Assembly (NCBI GenBank): GCA_025358255.1
Contig: JANYKC010000013.1
Span: forward strand, 1 to 63,902
From: Spirochaetaceae bacterium
GTDB taxonomy: Bacteria; Spirochaetota; Spirochaetia; Treponematales; Rectinemataceae
Reading direction: 5' to 3'
DNA length: 63,902 bases
The notes beneath the pieces are model-generated. The model made no database searches and was not told the DNA's origin. It saw only the letters and a program-made list of their open reading frames with translations. Within the stretch, counting starts at the first letter, position 1. The number at the start of each line of letters is the position of its first letter. The position numbers were made by a program, and so were the translations under genes. Of the stretch, positions 63,008-63,902 are shown in pieces.

Positions 63008-63902
63008 GATGTCTCCTTGCGGGCGCAGCTGGAGCTGTTGCGCCCTTTCCTCTTGGATTCATGCATCGCCGCATCGGCCCGGGCAACGAGGGCATCGGCG
63101 GCCTCGGTTGGGATGAACTGCGCCACGTTGACGCTGACGGTCACCTTGAGGCCTTCGGTGAAGACGGCATCCTGGATCGCACAACGTATCTTCTCCCCGG
63201 CCGAAAGGCCGCCTTCGAGCTCCGTCTCGGGCAGGATGACGAGGAATTCCTCGCCGCCCCAGCGCGCCACGAGGTCGACCGGCCTCAAGACCCCTTGGGC
63301 CGCGCGCGCGACCCCCGCGAGGACGGCATCGCCCATCCCGTGGCCATGGCGGTCGTTAACCGACTTGAAGTGGTCGATGTCGAAGAAGATGAGGGAGAGG
63401 GCGTTGCCGTAGCGCGATGTGCGCGCGGTCTCCCTCTCGAGGAAATCGCCGCCTTTCCTCCGGTTCGCGCCGCTACCAGGACCTCGAGGTCCGTGGTGAA
63501 GCGCGAGATCTCCCCGCCCATGTCCTTGAAGGCCGAGTAGAGGAACTCCATCTCGTCCCCTGTATTGATATCGAGCTCGAAGCGGTAGTCCTTCTCGGCG
63601 ATGCGGCGGGCGGCGCCGACGAGGGAACTGATCGAGCCCGTGAGCCGGCGGGAGATGAGAAAGGAGGCCAGCATTCCCATCGCCAGGAGGAGGACCGCGA
63701 CCAAGGCGGCGAGCCTCGTGAACCTGCTCAAGTCGACGAAGAGGGCCTTCCGCGGGGTCTCCGCGACAAAAGCCAGCCCTCCGCGCTCGATGCGGCAGGC
63801 GATGCGATCGACGCCATTCCGGCTGTATTGCATGAACTCGAGGGCATCGGGACGGGGCATGGCCCGAGTTCCAGATCGGCACCGTCGACGAGGGCACCAT
63901 GA
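63004..63902 (-). pseudogene. Membrane HAMP-GGDEF diguanylate cyclase, frameshifted, runs off the window
   Basis: N-terminal piece (63285-63902, its own frame) has a membrane helix (LAALVAVLLLAMGMLASFL) and a HAMP region (GAARRIAEKDYRFELDINTGDEM). The other frame reads ANRRKGGDFLERETARTSRY and then the GGDEF core with active-site GGEEF and inhibitory site RPVD five residues ahead. The frames meet near 63470 after LEVLVAAR, with the usual linker missing. As given, the catalytic part is not joined. The gene continues beyond 63902. Confidence 0.7.

Noticed and set aside
1..63902. tRNA or rRNA genes.
   Set aside because: No tRNA- or rRNA-like sequence recognised by eye; a covariance-model search was not possible, so small RNAs could be missed.

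Overview
The window is high-GC bacterial DNA that fits a free-living or gut-type anaerobic member of the Spirochaetota. Pointers are sugar-ABC and TRAP importers without linked ATPases, many lipoproteins, an arabinose araBA locus under a LacI regulator, FeS flavoproteins, and transglutaminase-TPR outer-surface proteins. The phylum is inferred from gene style, because no rRNA, tRNA or other marker gene was recognised here.

Layout, left to right. (1) 100-3521: a TRAP dicarboxylate-type importer (DctP-DctQ-DctM) followed by a bacteriohemerythrin. (2) 3595-12235: a catabolic block with its own promoters and palindromic operators. It holds a class I aldolase, a SorC-family regulator, a zinc alcohol/polyol dehydrogenase, a NAD-kinase-like kinase, a sugar ABC importer without ATPase, a TIM-barrel isomerase and an ADP-ribosylglycohydrolase-like enzyme; the substrate is unknown. 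(3) 12266-27331, minus strand: a TetR-controlled RND efflux operon (TetR, AcrB-type pump, adaptor, a large repeat lipoprotein, TolC) running into a transglutaminase-TPR protein and a 993-residue beta-propeller lipoprotein, then a terminator and a GAF-domain gene. (4) 27696-36220: a MalT-like LuxR regulator with an apparently leaderless mRNA and an oligopeptide ABC importer whose ATPase gene is cut off by a complete IS21-family element (36209-38641). (5) 38642-45208: a LacI-controlled arabinose locus damaged at both ends, its binding-protein gene cut by the IS21 element and araD reduced to about 14 codons beside a decayed ISL3-family transposase. (6) 45654-55599: a mosaic of intact genes (thrH, FeS aldo/keto reductase, hypB-flavoprotein-hypA, EamA transporter, cytidylate-kinase-like/BON protein) and remnants (S74 chaperone domain, ABC exporter, iron alcohol dehydrogenase, MazF). 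(7) 55685-61250, minus strand: a second surface module of Fn3 lipoprotein, transglutaminase-TPR protein and beta-helix lipoprotein. (8) 61414-63902: a TIM-barrel-like fragment, rlmB, a collapsed binding protein and a broken diguanylate cyclase.

Three themes stand out. The surface module (lipoprotein plus transglutaminase-TPR partner with an N-terminal barrel-like region) occurs twice with different lipoproteins, once downstream of an RND pump, and may be an undescribed envelope or secretion system. The SorC-linked block looks like an uncharacterised glycoside or polyol pathway. The number of truncated or internally deleted genes, with IS21 ends that lack a target duplication, suggests IS-driven rearrangement and gene loss; if the sequence is from a metagenome, some of the deletions could be assembly artefacts.
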